DNA from: a virus
IMG/VR virus record: IMGVR_UViG_3300004770_000019
Span: 1-50,851 of that record
Length of the DNA stretch: 50,851 nucleotides
Direction: 5' to 3' (one strand)
Both the position numbers and the translations under genes were made by a program. This document shows positions 1 to 7,065 of this stretch, piece by piece (the first letter of the stretch is position 1; every line of letters begins with the position of its first letter). Under the pieces are notes generated by a model. That model had not been told where the DNA came from. It did no database searches and saw only the letters and a list, made by a program, of their open reading frames with translations.

Positions 1-2
1 AA

Positions 3-122
3 AAAAGTATTATAATTTTTAATATCATGTATGATAGGCTTGGTGATGCAGAAGGTATTGATAAAGTTTATGAATCAGTAGTTGAATTTATTAAATGGTA
101 TAACCAAAACTTAACCAAATAA
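3..122 (+). CDS. Hypothetical protein, 3' part of a gene cut by the window start
   Basis: The reading frame is open from the window edge to a TAA at 120-122. The first ATG in the frame is at 27, which would give a 31-residue protein, but the frame is open upstream, so the gene may begin outside the window. The tail is acidic and then aromatic (GIDKVYESVVEFIKWYNQ) and looks like an amphipathic helix. It lies 14 bases before the next small gene on the same strand. I do not recognise the family. Confidence 0.45.
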   Translation, partial: KSIIIFNIMYDRLGDAEGIDKVYESVVEFIKWYNQNLTK

Positions 123-136
123 AAAACAAAAGAGTT

Positions 137-328
137 ATGACACCACTAGAAGCAGCAAACGAATACCATAAAGAGAAAGGAGTATTACCACCCAATGACG
201 AACATTCTTGGTATGTAATAGCAGTCAATGACTACCTAAAAAGAACTAAGACATATACACAAGAAGAAATGGATAAGGCAATAGAACAAGCATGGATTAA
301 AGGTCAGCAAAGTATGCTAGAATTTTAA
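137..328 (+). CDS. Hypothetical small protein, 63 aa
   Basis: A 63-residue soluble, charged protein with an N-terminal helix-like segment, a central YVIAVNDYLKR stretch and a C-terminal amphipathic helix (EEMDKAIEQAWIKGQQ). The ATG at 137 follows A-rich sequence, as expected for a Bacteroidota phage. It is the second in a row of small rightward genes that ends at the terminator near 741. No function can be assigned; such short charged proteins are common in phage early regions. Confidence 0.6.
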   Translation: MTPLEAANEYHKEKGVLPPNDEHSWYVIAVNDYLKRTKTYTQEEMDKAIEQAWIKGQQSMLEF

Positions 329-348
329 CCCACCTAAAACAGTTTAAT

Positions 349-492
349 ATGAACTTAATAATTAACCATCCATTTTATTTTTTAACTATTATAGTATCAT
401 TTGTCATGGTAATTGTAGTTAGACAAATAATAAAATGGGATAAACACCACCACTTACATGAAAAGACAGGAACTAGAAATACTATTAAATAA
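349..492 (+). CDS. Small single-pass membrane protein, 47 aa
   Basis: A short frame from ATG 349 to TAA 490-492. Residues about 8-27 are strongly hydrophobic (FYFLTIIVSFVMVIVV) and look like one membrane span. A basic, histidine-rich tail follows (KWDKHHHLHEK). It starts 20 bases after the upstream gene and overlaps the next gene by 35 bases in a different frame. The overlap is rather long, which lowers confidence slightly. The role is unknown; a holin-like or membrane-anchor function is possible but not shown. Confidence 0.45.
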   Translation: MNLIINHPFYFLTIIVSFVMVIVVRQIIKWDKHHHLHEKTGTRNTIK

Positions 493-646
493 GTTAAGTC
501 CTAATACATATAGTGAGTTTAAAATAGCTAAAATGAATGATTACGCATTGATATTATGCGTTAATGCACATTTAGTATGTAAGGATTGTTTACCTTATAG
601 TGAAGAAGAAGTTAATGGATTATTAAAAAGTATGGCAGAAGATTAG
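458..646 (+). CDS. Hypothetical small protein, 62 aa
   Basis: A 62-residue protein with an N-terminal KRQELEILLNKL helix, a hydrophobic YALILCVNAHLVC segment with two cysteines, and an acidic C-terminal helix (SEEEVNGLLKSMAED). It is the last protein gene of the short rightward cluster; a promoter-like element (647-654) begins right at its stop codon. I do not recognise the family. Confidence 0.55.
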   Translation: MKRQELEILLNKLSPNTYSEFKIAKMNDYALILCVNAHLVCKDCLPYSEEEVNGLLKSMAED

Positions 647-654
647 TATATTTG
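647..654 (+). promoter_or_regulatory. Bacteroidota-type -7 promoter element
   Basis: TATATTTG fits the Bacteroidota -7 consensus TAnnTTTG exactly. No good -33 TTTG is found 19-20 bases upstream. The only thing between it and the terminator at 710-741 is a structured, non-coding stretch, so the predicted transcript is a short RNA. Confidence 0.5.
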
Positions 655-660
655 TATTCA

Positions 661-741
661 TCCCTATAGATAGTATCTGTAGGCTTTCAGACCTGTTAGT
701 TCTGATTCCACATCGCCTTAAAAAAGCGGTGTTTTTTTTTT
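661..741 (+). ncRNA. Candidate small structured RNA (three stems, ends in terminator)
   Basis: Downstream of the TATATTTG element there is no convincing ORF but three inverted repeats in about 80 bases. Stem 1 pairs 663-670 with 676-683 (8 bp, one G-U, loop TAGTA). Stem 2 pairs 687-691 with 701-705. Stem 3 is the terminator, 710-716 with 726-732, followed by T9. Promoter, compact structure and terminator without an ORF are what a small RNA gene looks like. It does not match any RNA family I know, and it is not a tRNA. The function is unknown. Confidence 0.45.
710..741 (+). terminator. Rho-independent terminator, rightward
   Basis: Seven-base-pair stem (ACATCGC with GCGGTGT, one G-U pair), A-rich loop, then nine T residues at 733-741. 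It ends the rightward transcript of the left-edge genes and the candidate small RNA. Confidence 0.75.
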
Positions 742-743
742 AC

Positions 744-777
744 AAATAAGAAAGCCCAACCTTACAGGGTTTGAGCC
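744..777 (-). terminator. Probable terminator of the leftward operon
   Basis: On the minus strand GCTC-A-AACC pairs with GGTT-GGGC (one bulged A, one G-U), followed by a T-rich run read leftward (TTTCTTATTT). It lies only a few bases from the rightward terminator, so the two convergent transcripts would end back to back. A further 7-bp inverted repeat (805-811 with 823-829) lies between it and the last gene of the leftward operon. Confidence 0.45.
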
Positions 778-834
778 AAAGAATAGCGTATTGTTAATTA
801 CCGCATTTCGTTTACCAAAAATACGAAATTATAA

Positions 835-1020
835 TCAATCAAAGAAAGTATATTTTACCCAACGGAATACATAATACCAAGACTCTAAAGACCATTTATA
901 GTCATATTGAATATCTCCTATTGGTATATTATTTAATACCCAATTATCATAACTTATAATTATTAAAGATACAAGGCATCCTATACTATAAAATCCAAAA
1001 AAATAATAAAAGTAAATCAT
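835..1020 (-). CDS. Small membrane protein, 61 aa
   Basis: Last gene of the leftward operon. Its ATG overlaps the stop of the upstream 56-aa gene as ATGA. The N-terminus is very hydrophobic (MIYFYYFFGFYSIGCLVSLIII, about residues 1-22) and is predicted to span or anchor in the membrane. The remainder is aromatic and tryptophan-rich (WSLESWYYVFRWVKY), as in a membrane-surface segment. Function unknown. Confidence 0.5.
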   Translation of the reverse strand: MIYFYYFFGFYSIGCLVSLIIISYDNWVLNNIPIGDIQYDYKWSLESWYYVFRWVKYTFFD

Positions 1021-1187
1021 TGTTTATCTTTTTTAAGACTTAAATATAAAATATAAATACCTAACCATCCTAATATTATACCTGTCAATAAATAAGGAAA
1101 GTTAACATATAACCACATAGTAAATGCCATAAAACACAATACCAATAGTACAAATAATATTCCTAATATAGTAGTTAATATATTCAT
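1017..1187 (-). CDS. Small two-span membrane protein, 56 aa
   Basis: The frame runs leftward from ATG at 1187-1185 to TGA at 1019-1017. The protein has two hydrophobic segments (about residues 4-22 and 32-50) and a basic tail (SLKKDKQ). Its start overlaps the stop of the DnaA-domain gene by one base (TAATG) and its stop overlaps the next start (ATGA). This translational-coupling arrangement strongly supports that it is a real gene. No family is recognised; two short spans plus a charged tail would suit a holin or a membrane-acting host-takeover protein, but that is only inference. Confidence 0.55.
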   Translation of the reverse strand: MNILTTILGILFVLLVLCFMAFTMWLYVNFPYLLTGIILGWLGIYILYLSLKKDKQ

Positions 1188-1714
1188 TACGATGCTATTT
1201 GTAATATTTCTTCATTATTTAACCTTGCTTCAATAAATTTAATTACTTCTATATAGTTTTGATTACCTGTTTCAATTTCTCTCATAACTACGTTCTTTGC
1301 ACTAAGTACGGTACTATGGTCGTATGTTCCTATTGATTCACCAATAGCTTTATATGGCATCAATGTGTGCTTTTTAGCTATATAAAAAAAGCAATGTTTA
1401 TATACTACATTTGGATATGTTCTGCTTCTTTTTTTATAAGTAGGGAAATGTGTTTCAAATAGTGCTTGTATTTCATCAAATTTAGAAATAGAAAATATTC
1501 TCTTAGAAACAACTTCGGGATATAATTCTTCAAATTTATTAACAAGAATATCCTTTACTATAAGTACCCTATTCAATAAATCACTAAATTCAGAAATTTT
1601 TATTTCTTCTATTCCGCGTTGACTATACTCAAAACACTTTCTTAAATGTAATTCAGCATCTTTTAATTCGTGTAGTTTCCTTAATCTTGAAGTTTTGCAA
1701 CCCATATATTTCAT
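1187..1714 (-). CDS. DnaA domain IV-like DNA-binding protein (no ATPase domain)
   Basis: A 175-residue protein. Its C-terminal half (about 85-165) matches the DNA-binding domain IV of bacterial DnaA: a basic helix, FFYIAKKHT, then AIGESIG and the diagnostic YDHSTVLSAK at 131-140 (DnaA signature DHSTV). The first 80 residues are helical and charged with no Walker motifs, so this is not an initiator ATPase. In phages of this kind such proteins may recognise DnaA boxes to start phage replication or to interfere with host initiation (inference). It lies in the leftward operon, followed by two overlapping membrane-protein genes. Confidence 0.75.
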   Translation of the reverse strand: MKYMGCKTSRLRKLHELKDAELHLRKCFEYSQRGIEEIKISEFSDLLNRVLIVKDILVNKFEELYPEVVSKRIFSISKFDEIQALFETHFPTYKKRSRTYPNVVYKHCFFYIAKKHTLMPYKAIGESIGTYDHSTVLSAKNVVMREIETGNQNYIEVIKFIEARLNNEEILQIAS

Positions 1715-1782
1715 TTTTTAGTTTAAAAAACCACCCAAGTTTACATTTTACCCAATTTTAATAATTAGATACTTAGGGGGCA

Positions 1783-2025
1783 TTAATTTTTATTTGCTAT
1801 AATTTTATTAGCTAAATCTACTGCATCAGCTTGGTCATCTTCATCTTCCATATCTTCTAAAACAGATAATGCAAAATCTAATCTATCTGCATTACAAGTT
1901 GTGCAACAATTACCTAGTATTAAAACATCTCCATGTCCATCATCTGTAACTAAAGTATAATAATTTGATGTAAACATACTCCAACAATGTCTAATACGCC
2001 AATAGAATCGTTTAAGTCTTTTCAT
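1783..2025 (-). CDS. Hypothetical protein, 80 aa, acidic C-terminus
   Basis: The N-terminus is basic and aromatic (MKRLKRFYWRIRHCWSMF). The middle has a CCTTC cysteine cluster, and residues about 55-70 are very acidic (EDMEDEDDQADAVD). The paired cysteines could bind a metal, but the spacing does not match a zinc finger I know. It sits between the HNH-like gene and the DnaA-domain gene in the leftward operon, 68 bases from the latter. Not recognised. Confidence 0.55.
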   Translation of the reverse strand: MKRLKRFYWRIRHCWSMFTSNYYTLVTDDGHGDVLILGNCCTTCNADRLDFALSVLEDMEDEDDQADAVDLANKIIANKN

Positions 2026-2053
2026 GGGTAATTATTTAGATAAAGATACAAAA

Positions 2054-2635
2054 TTATTCGTTCATTTTATTAGCGTATTCCTTGAATAGTGTTAAGTATT
2101 TATGTTTTTCAGTTATTAAATGACCAAACTTTAAAAACCTATTTACCGCCGTTGGAAATACTTTCATTTGACTAAACGTATCTAATCTATGACTAAGATT
2201 ATGACAACCACAACGTGAGCCTAGCACTAAATAATTATATTCGTTTGATGCAATGCTAGGGAATAATGACTTTGGAAAAATATGTGCAGTAGCAGAACGA
2301 TAATCTTCTTTTGAAATATAATCTCCACATTCAAAACAATAAGGGTTTTTAGAAATAATACTTTCAGCCTTCTTCCAAAAAGTAGACATTTCTTCTTTTC
2401 TAATGGCTTCTATTTCTGATTCATCCATAATACTAACGCCACTCGTTACTATATCATCTGCTTTACTTAAATCAAAAAATCCTGCTTTCATTTTAGCTTT
2501 CTCCAATCCTTTTACAGTTATTGAACGTCTATCTAAATCAGTTCTTTTATATTGGCATCCTTTACAGTAACCTAATTTCGTTAGCTTATCAGTTCCAAAA
2601 ACAGGTTGATTGTGGCAATTACTACATAATCTCAT
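2054..2635 (-). CDS. HNH-like zinc-binding protein (NinG/HNH nuclease type)
   Basis: 193 residues. The N-terminus carries CSNC...C..C cysteine pairs (residues 4-27), typical of a zinc ribbon. The central part has CFECGDYI, then HIFPKS (the H of an HNH motif), N-x-x-LGSRCGCHNLSH (the second part) and a helical C-terminus, together resembling a divergent HNH/beta-beta-alpha-metal fold. Such proteins in phages are nucleases in recombination or packaging, or homing enzymes. It lies two bases downstream of the C5 methyltransferase in the same operon. They could form a modification pair, but the zinc-ribbon HNH type is more often a recombination accessory. Confidence 0.6.
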   Translation of the reverse strand: MRLCSNCHNQPVFGTDKLTKLGYCKGCQYKRTDLDRRSITVKGLEKAKMKAGFFDLSKADDIVTSGVSIMDESEIEAIRKEEMSTFWKKAESIISKNPYCFECGDYISKEDYRSATAHIFPKSLFPSIASNEYNYLVLGSRCGCHNLSHRLDTFSQMKVFPTAVNRFLKFGHLITEKHKYLTLFKEYANKMNE

Positions 2636-2637
2636 AA

Positions 2638-3483
2638 TTAATCTAATTTCATATATTTAAAAATATGTGCAATAATATCAACTGTCCATCCATTCCCCAA
2701 CATTTCATATCTATATCTATCTTTTACACATGATGTATAATTATCTGGAACCGTTTGTAATCTTTCCCATTCAATAGGTGTCATTTTTCTAATTCTATCA
2801 TTTTCAGTAACATAATTACAATTCCAAGACCCTTCACCTCGTTTAGTTAAGCACATTGCTCTTATTGGGTCTATTTGTGTAAATTTTTTTTCAACGCTTC
2901 GCCACCCACCTTGTGTAGTAAGCCATTTTAATCTTCCTTCTTTTATAAAATATTTTTCGTCTACATTTTTTTGTAATATATCTGTTAACTGTAAATGTTT
3001 TTTCTTTGGAATATCTATAACTGGGATATTAGTCCAATATAGTCTATTTCTATTTTGTGCTGAAACAATATTACTATTTAATCTAATTGGCTTAACGCCC
3101 AATAATAATGAAATATCTTGAATAGCTTTTTTATTGCCATTTACATTTTCAAGTAAAAAATATTTAGGTTTTGTTTCTTGTAATAATCTATACCATTCGT
3201 AAAATAAACCACTTTTTTCTCCATCTAATCCTAACTTAAATTTATTTAAGTTACTAATATCCTGACAAGGGCTTCCACCTATTAGTAAATCAATTTTAGG
3301 TAATTTATACCCATCTACTTTACATACATCTCCTAATTGTATTGTATTTGGGTAATTATTTATTGTTACATTGATAGAAGGGACTTCAATTTCACTAGCA
3401 AAATAATTATCAATATTAATCCCAATCCTATTTAATGCAATCTGACCACATGACATTCCATCGAATAAACTTAATACATTCAT
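2638..3483 (-). CDS. DNA (cytosine-5-)-methyltransferase
   Basis: 281 residues, complete. All core C5-MTase motifs are readable: motif I LSLFDGMSCG (SAM binding, residues 4-13), motif IV GGSPCQ with catalytic Cys73, motif VI LENV (111-114), motif VIII QNRNRLYW (143-150), and motif X near the C-terminus (LGNGWTVDIIAHIF). The start with FDG and the small target-recognition region resemble stand-alone Dnmt3/DRM-like phage enzymes. There is no clear partner endonuclease beyond the adjacent HNH-like gene, so the likely role is self-methylation against host restriction. It is in the early leftward operon, one base after the 87-aa gene. Confidence 0.9.
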   Translation of the reverse strand: MNVLSLFDGMSCGQIALNRIGINIDNYFASEIEVPSINVTINNYPNTIQLGDVCKVDGYKLPKIDLLIGGSPCQDISNLNKFKLGLDGEKSGLFYEWYRLLQETKPKYFLLENVNGNKKAIQDISLLLGVKPIRLNSNIVSAQNRNRLYWTNIPVIDIPKKKHLQLTDILQKNVDEKYFIKEGRLKWLTTQGGWRSVEKKFTQIDPIRAMCLTKRGEGSWNCNYVTENDRIRKMTPIEWERLQTVPDNYTSCVKDRYRYEMLGNGWTVDIIAHIFKYMKLD

Positions 3484-3484
3484 A

Positions 3485-3748
3485 CTAGCAATTTTCTAGT
3501 TCCCAAGTAATAGCTTCTCTTTGCTTATCATTGAGTGATTTAAAAATATCAATACCAATTCCTTTTACCATTACTTCTACTGATTCTAATTGTATATTCA
3601 CTAATGTGTGTTCTGAAAATCTATGCTCACCATGAAAATGTTCAATATAATCAGCTTTAATCTCCCAAGTTTCTAAATAGCTTACTAGAATTTCAAATCC
3701 TAATTCATTAGTTTCTACTAGCTTGTTTTTTTCGATTGTCTTTAACAT
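3485..3748 (-). CDS. Hypothetical protein, 87 aa
   Basis: A soluble, mixed helix/strand protein, acidic overall, with a histidine-rich stretch (YIEHFHGEHRFSEH) around residues 36-49. The start ATG overlaps the stop of the upstream 42-aa frame by 7 bases, and its end is one base from the methyltransferase start, so it is part of a tightly packed operon. No family recognised. Confidence 0.6.
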   Translation of the reverse strand: MLKTIEKNKLVETNELGFEILVSYLETWEIKADYIEHFHGEHRFSEHTLVNIQLESVEVMVKGIGIDIFKSLNDKQREAITWELENC

Positions 3749-3870
3749 ATTCTTATTAGTTTATTATTAATATAATCCCATTTAAAAGTTTTTACTTCTC
3801 CATCTTTTTCTACAATCATAAATCCAAGTAACTTACATAACTCATAAATAAGTTCTCTTTTCTCATCCAT
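3742..3870 (-). CDS. Small hypothetical protein, 42 aa, first gene of the leftward operon
   Basis: The frame runs from ATG 3870-3868 to TAA 3744-3742. It encodes a helical N-terminus (MDEKRELIYELCKLLGFMIV) and a short basic tail. It lies directly downstream of a TATCTTTG promoter element on the minus strand. The predicted transcription start is within a few bases of the ATG, so the message may be leaderless. Overlap with the next gene supports it. Function unknown. Confidence 0.5.
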   Translation of the reverse strand: MDEKRELIYELCKLLGFMIVEKDGEVKTFKWDYINNKLIRIC

Positions 3871-3874
3871 AGGA

Positions 3875-3882
3875 CAAAGATA
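3875..3882 (-). promoter_or_regulatory. Promoter (-7 element) of the leftward operon
   Basis: On the minus strand TATCTTTG is an exact match to TAnnTTTG, 5 bases upstream of the ATG of the 42-aa gene. No clear -33 TTTG is seen. It faces away from the rightward promoter at 3928-3959, which makes 3871-3980 a divergent control region. Confidence 0.55.
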
Positions 3883-3927
3883 AATACTTTTATTTTAAAA
3901 TACCTAATTATTTTTTATAATAAAAGT

Positions 3928-3959
3928 TTTGGTAGAATGAAATATTATATTTTACTTTG
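3928..3959 (+). promoter_or_regulatory. Promoter of the rightward replication operon
   Basis: TTTG (3928-3931), 20 bases, then TTACTTTG (3952-3959), a near match to the -7 consensus. It is 21 bases before the ATG of the HTH gene. The same TTTG-N20-TTACTTTG arrangement occurs in front of the portal gene (41964-41995). Confidence 0.5.
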
Positions 3960-3980
3960 TCTATCACTAAAAAATGATAA

Positions 3981-4175
3981 ATGAAAAAGAAAGACGTAAG
4001 GGATGAGATACTTGACCACCTTAAAGTGATTGAACGACCATTATCTTGGTTATCTACTAAAGCTGATATTAACTATTCAACAGTTTATTCGGTTCTAAGG
4101 CAAAGAACATTTAAGTTTTCAGATGAAAATTTAAGCAAGATAAATAACACATTAGGTACAAGTTTTAGTAATTAG
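3981..4175 (+). CDS. Small helix-turn-helix DNA-binding protein, 64 aa
   Basis: A 64-residue protein whose helical pattern (WLSTKADINYSTVYSVLRQR, residues 23-42) looks like a helix-turn-helix of the XRE/Cro type: S-T-x-A-x-I-x-x-S-T-V-x-x-x-L. It is the first gene after the divergent control region and is directly followed by the replication genes. This is the usual place for a Cro-like repressor or activator that acts on the two divergent promoters (inference). Confidence 0.65.
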   Translation: MKKKDVRDEILDHLKVIERPLSWLSTKADINYSTVYSVLRQRTFKFSDENLSKINNTLGTSFSN

Positions 4176-4188
4176 TTAATTTAACTAA

Positions 4189-4875
4189 ATGGCAAGTCAG
4201 GGGCATATTAAAATAGATAGGCGAATACTTAATTGGGAATGGTATAGTGATTCAAATATGGTTCATGTATTCTTACATTTGTTACTTAATGCAAATTATT
4301 CAGAAAGTAGATTTCAAGGTGTTTTAGTTAAGAGAGGTGAGTTAATTATTGGTAGGCTGAAACTCGCTTCTGCATTGGGTTTGAGCGAAATGCAAATTCG
4401 CACTTGCTTAAATAAGCTAAAATCAACCAACGAAATATCCATCAAAACAACCAACAGATTTAGTATTGTAACTATCTGTAAATATGATAGTTACCAATCA
4501 AATTCAAATAAAGATAACCAACAAAACAACCAACAAGATAACCAACAGATAACCAACAATCAACCAACAGATAACCAACAGATAACCACATCTAAGAAGA
4601 ATAAAGAAGATAATAAGAATAAAGAATATATAGATATACCTTCTAAAGATGATTTTTTGTGTTATATTAAATCCGTTTATGATAAACTAGGTAAATCTTT
4701 TTCTGAATATTCTATTTCGGCTGAATTAAAATATGATTCATGGGTTATTAATGGTTGGAAAGATGGAAACGATAAAAAAATAAAAAATTGGAAAAGTAAG
4801 ATTAATAACACAATACCGTATTTAGTGGCGAATACTAAACAACCTATTCAAAAAGCAAATCAACCATACTTCTAA
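4189..4875 (+). CDS. Phage replisome organizer-like protein (DnaD/DnaT-type winged helix)
   Basis: 228 residues. Residues 1-100 match the N-terminal winged-helix of phage replisome organizers (pattern I-DRRIL-WEWY-D-N-vFLHLLL-AN, then GELIIGRLKLASALGLS and IRTCLNKLKSTNEI). Next comes a glutamine/asparagine-rich linker (about 102-135, repeated NQQ and NNQQ units) and a C-terminal region (about 150-210, YDSWVINGWKDGN...IKNWKSKI) typical of the DnaD-like tail. These proteins bind the phage origin and help load the helicase. The stop overlaps the primase-helicase start by one base, which fits joint action. Confidence 0.75.
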   Translation: MASQGHIKIDRRILNWEWYSDSNMVHVFLHLLLNANYSESRFQGVLVKRGELIIGRLKLASALGLSEMQIRTCLNKLKSTNEISIKTTNRFSIVTICKYDSYQSNSNKDNQQNNQQDNQQITNNQPTDNQQITTSKKNKEDNKNKEYIDIPSKDDFLCYIKSVYDKLGKSFSEYSISAELKYDSWVINGWKDGNDKKIKNWKSKINNTIPYLVANTKQPIQKANQPYF

Positions 4876-6620
4876 TGCAGAACTACGAACTTTTAGAAAA
4901 ACTAGAAATTAACTTAAAAAATAAACGCTACGGTACTTTAAAGACCCAATGCCCAAAATGTAGCCAAGAACGAAAGAATAAACAAGATTTATGCCTATCG
5001 GTAAATATTGATGAAGGAGTTTATAAATGCCATCATTGTGATTGGCATGGGAAAGTTTTTAATAAAATACCAAAGAAAGAATACTTCACGCCACAACCAA
5101 GATTAGAAAAGTTAGAAAAGACTACAATAGATTGGTTTGAAAATATCAGAAAAATATCAAATAATACACTTTTACGCTTTAAAGTAACTGATGGAATCGA
5201 ATGGATGCCTATTGCTAACGCAGAAGTGCCTGTAATTTGCTTTAACTACTATCGGGAAGGTAAATTGGTCAACACAAAATTTAGAGCCAAAGGAAAGGGG
5301 TTTAAATTAGTAAAGAACGCAGAATTGATTTTTTATAACTTAGATTCTTTAAAGGATGAAAAGAAATGTTATATAGTTGAAGGAGAAATTGATGCCTTAA
5401 GTTTATATGAAGCGGGTATTTACAATGTAGTTTCAGTACCTAATGGTGCTTCAAAGGGTAATCAAAAGCTAGAATATCTTGATAATTGTTGGAAGGATTT
5501 TGAATTAATGGAAGAAATTGTTTTATTTACCGATGGGGATGAAGCGGGGTATTCGCTTAGAGAAGAATTATCAAGAAGATTAGGTGTAGAAAGGTGTAGA
5601 AAAGTAGATTATCCTGAAAATTGTAAGGATGCAAATGAAATATTAATAAAATATGGAAGTGATGTTTTAAAAAGTGTTTGTGAAAATATTTCAGGATTCC
5701 CAATAGAGGGTATTTTAACAGTTGCAGATGACCTAATTGACGATATTTATCAATATTATGAACATGGTTATCCACAAGGAGTTAGGACAGGTATTGAAAA
5801 TTTAGATGAACATTTTACTGTAATGGGTGGACAATTTACTACAATTACAGGTATTCCAAGTTCAGGTAAGTCAGAATTTTTAGATTATATATGTTCTGCA
5901 TTAGCTAAAACTAGCAAGTGGAAGTTTGGTATATGTTCTTTTGAAAACCAACCTGCTGCATTACACGCTACTAAAATAATGGAAAAAATAGGTGGTGGTT
6001 CTTTTGCATTTAGATATAATAAAGAACATAGGTTATCACAAATGCAGTTTGAGAAAGCATTATTAACTGTAAACGACCATTTTACATTTGTAAATATTAG
6101 GAAAGTAGACATAACATTAGATGGAATTTTAGATAAGTTTACGGAATTAGTAAGACAGAAGGGGTGTAAGGGATTTATAATAGACCCATGGAATTATATA
6201 GAAGCAGCTATTCCAAGTGGGATGACTGAAACCCAATATATTAGCGAGTGTTTAACAAAAATTAAAAATTTCTGCTTAATAAATAATGCACACCTATTCC
6301 TTGTAGCACATCCAACTAAATTAAGAAAGGAAATTAATGGCAAATATGAAATACCTACAATGTATTCAATTTCAGGTTCAGCACACTTTTTTAATAAAAC
6401 TGATAATGGTATTGCAGTATATAGGGATTTTGAAACAGGATTAGTACAAGTATATGTTCAAAAAATACGTTATTCATGGTTGGGAAAGTTAGGTATGGTA
6501 GAATTTACATTTAATACAGATACTAGACAATACCATCCTGCAAACTTTACCCCAACAGTAGATATAAATAAATTTATAGAACCAATAAAAACAGAATATG
6601 AAACAAATGCCCCTTTTTAG
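4875..6620 (+). CDS. Primase-helicase (T7 gp4/Twinkle type)
   Basis: 581 residues. Domains in order: a zinc-binding domain with Cys26, Cys29, Cys52 and Cys55 (CPKC...CHHC); a TOPRIM domain with the glutamate of VEGEIDAL (Glu169) and TDGDEAG (Asp220, Asp222); a DnaB-like RecA ATPase with Walker A GIPSSGKS (326-333), a Walker B-like GFIIDPWNYIE, and VAHPTK with a conserved His. This is the layout of bifunctional phage primase-helicases, which unwind the fork and lay primers. No DNA polymerase gene is present in the window. It overlaps its neighbours on both sides. Confidence 0.92.
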   Translation: MQNYELLEKLEINLKNKRYGTLKTQCPKCSQERKNKQDLCLSVNIDEGVYKCHHCDWHGKVFNKIPKKEYFTPQPRLEKLEKTTIDWFENIRKISNNTLLRFKVTDGIEWMPIANAEVPVICFNYYREGKLVNTKFRAKGKGFKLVKNAELIFYNLDSLKDEKKCYIVEGEIDALSLYEAGIYNVVSVPNGASKGNQKLEYLDNCWKDFELMEEIVLFTDGDEAGYSLREELSRRLGVERCRKVDYPENCKDANEILIKYGSDVLKSVCENISGFPIEGILTVADDLIDDIYQYYEHGYPQGVRTGIENLDEHFTVMGGQFTTITGIPSSGKSEFLDYICSALAKTSKWKFGICSFENQPAALHATKIMEKIGGGSFAFRYNKEHRLSQMQFEKALLTVNDHFTFVNIRKVDITLDGILDKFTELVRQKGCKGFIIDPWNYIEAAIPSGMTETQYISECLTKIKNFCLINNAHLFLVAHPTKLRKEINGKYEIPTMYSISGSAHFFNKTDNGIAVYRDFETGLVQVYVQKIRYSWLGKLGMVEFTFNTDTRQYHPANFTPTVDINKFIEPIKTEYETNAPF

Positions 6621-6864
6621 AATTTTACCTATTGAAATAACAAGTAAATATGAAGTAGTTCTTTATTCACATGAACAAAAATGCTATCATATAGAAGCAC
6701 TTGTTGAATATCTTAGAAGTAATATAGAAGATTTTATACTTTCAGATGAATGGAATGGGTATCAAATAATAGGGATATTTAGTAACTATGATGAAGCTAG
6801 TGATTATATTTTAAAATGTAGAGAAATTAAAAACATAAAAACAAAAACCAATGACAAAGCGTAA
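6598..6864 (+). CDS. Hypothetical protein, 88 aa
   Basis: Its start overlaps the end of the primase-helicase by 23 bases in another frame; the second methionine, at 6607, is an alternative start. The protein is an alpha/beta mix (YEVVLYSHEQKCYHIEALVEYLR, IIGIFSNYDEASDYILKC) with no recognised motif. It lies in the replication operon and overlaps the following gene by 14 bases. Confidence 0.6.
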   Translation: MKQMPLFRILPIEITSKYEVVLYSHEQKCYHIEALVEYLRSNIEDFILSDEWNGYQIIGIFSNYDEASDYILKCREIKNIKTKTNDKA

Positions 6865-7063
6865 AACACAAACAAAAACACCCACACACTATGACGAATC
6901 AATTCAACCTATTGATTTGATTGAGGTATTTGAATTAAACTTTTCAAGAGGTAATATTATCAAGTATGTATGTCGTGCCGCTTTTAAAGGAGAAGAATTA
7001 GAAGATTTACAAAAAGCACTTTATTACCTACAACGTGAAATTAATAACCTAGAAAACAAGTAA
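6851..7063 (+). CDS. DUF3310-like small protein
   Basis: 70 residues. After a basic N-terminus the sequence HYDESIQPIDLIEVF-x-LNFSRGNIIKYVCRAAFKGEELEDLQKALYYLQREI shows the DUF3310 pattern: HY, then P-I-D-hh, GN-hhKYh-R, and DL-KA-YLxREI. The family is common in phage replication regions and is often labelled 'nucleotide kinase', but no kinase motif is present, so a helical nucleic-acid or nucleotide-metabolism role remains unproven. It overlaps the upstream gene by 14 bases. Confidence 0.75.
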   Translation: MTKRKTQTKTPTHYDESIQPIDLIEVFELNFSRGNIIKYVCRAAFKGEELEDLQKALYYLQREINNLENK

Positions 7064-7065
7064 CT

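Noticed and set aside
661-741. A tRNA in the left-edge non-coding stretch, because of the GTTCTGATTCC segment
   Set aside because: The segment resembles a T-arm but its flanks do not pair, and no acceptor or anticodon stem of the right length is present. The three stems found do not fold as a cloverleaf.
782-796. A 15-base direct repeat (AATAGCGTATTGTTA) shared with 9096-9110
   Set aside because: In about 50 kb of AT-rich sequence roughly one exact 15-base repeat is expected by chance, and the surrounding bases do not extend the match.
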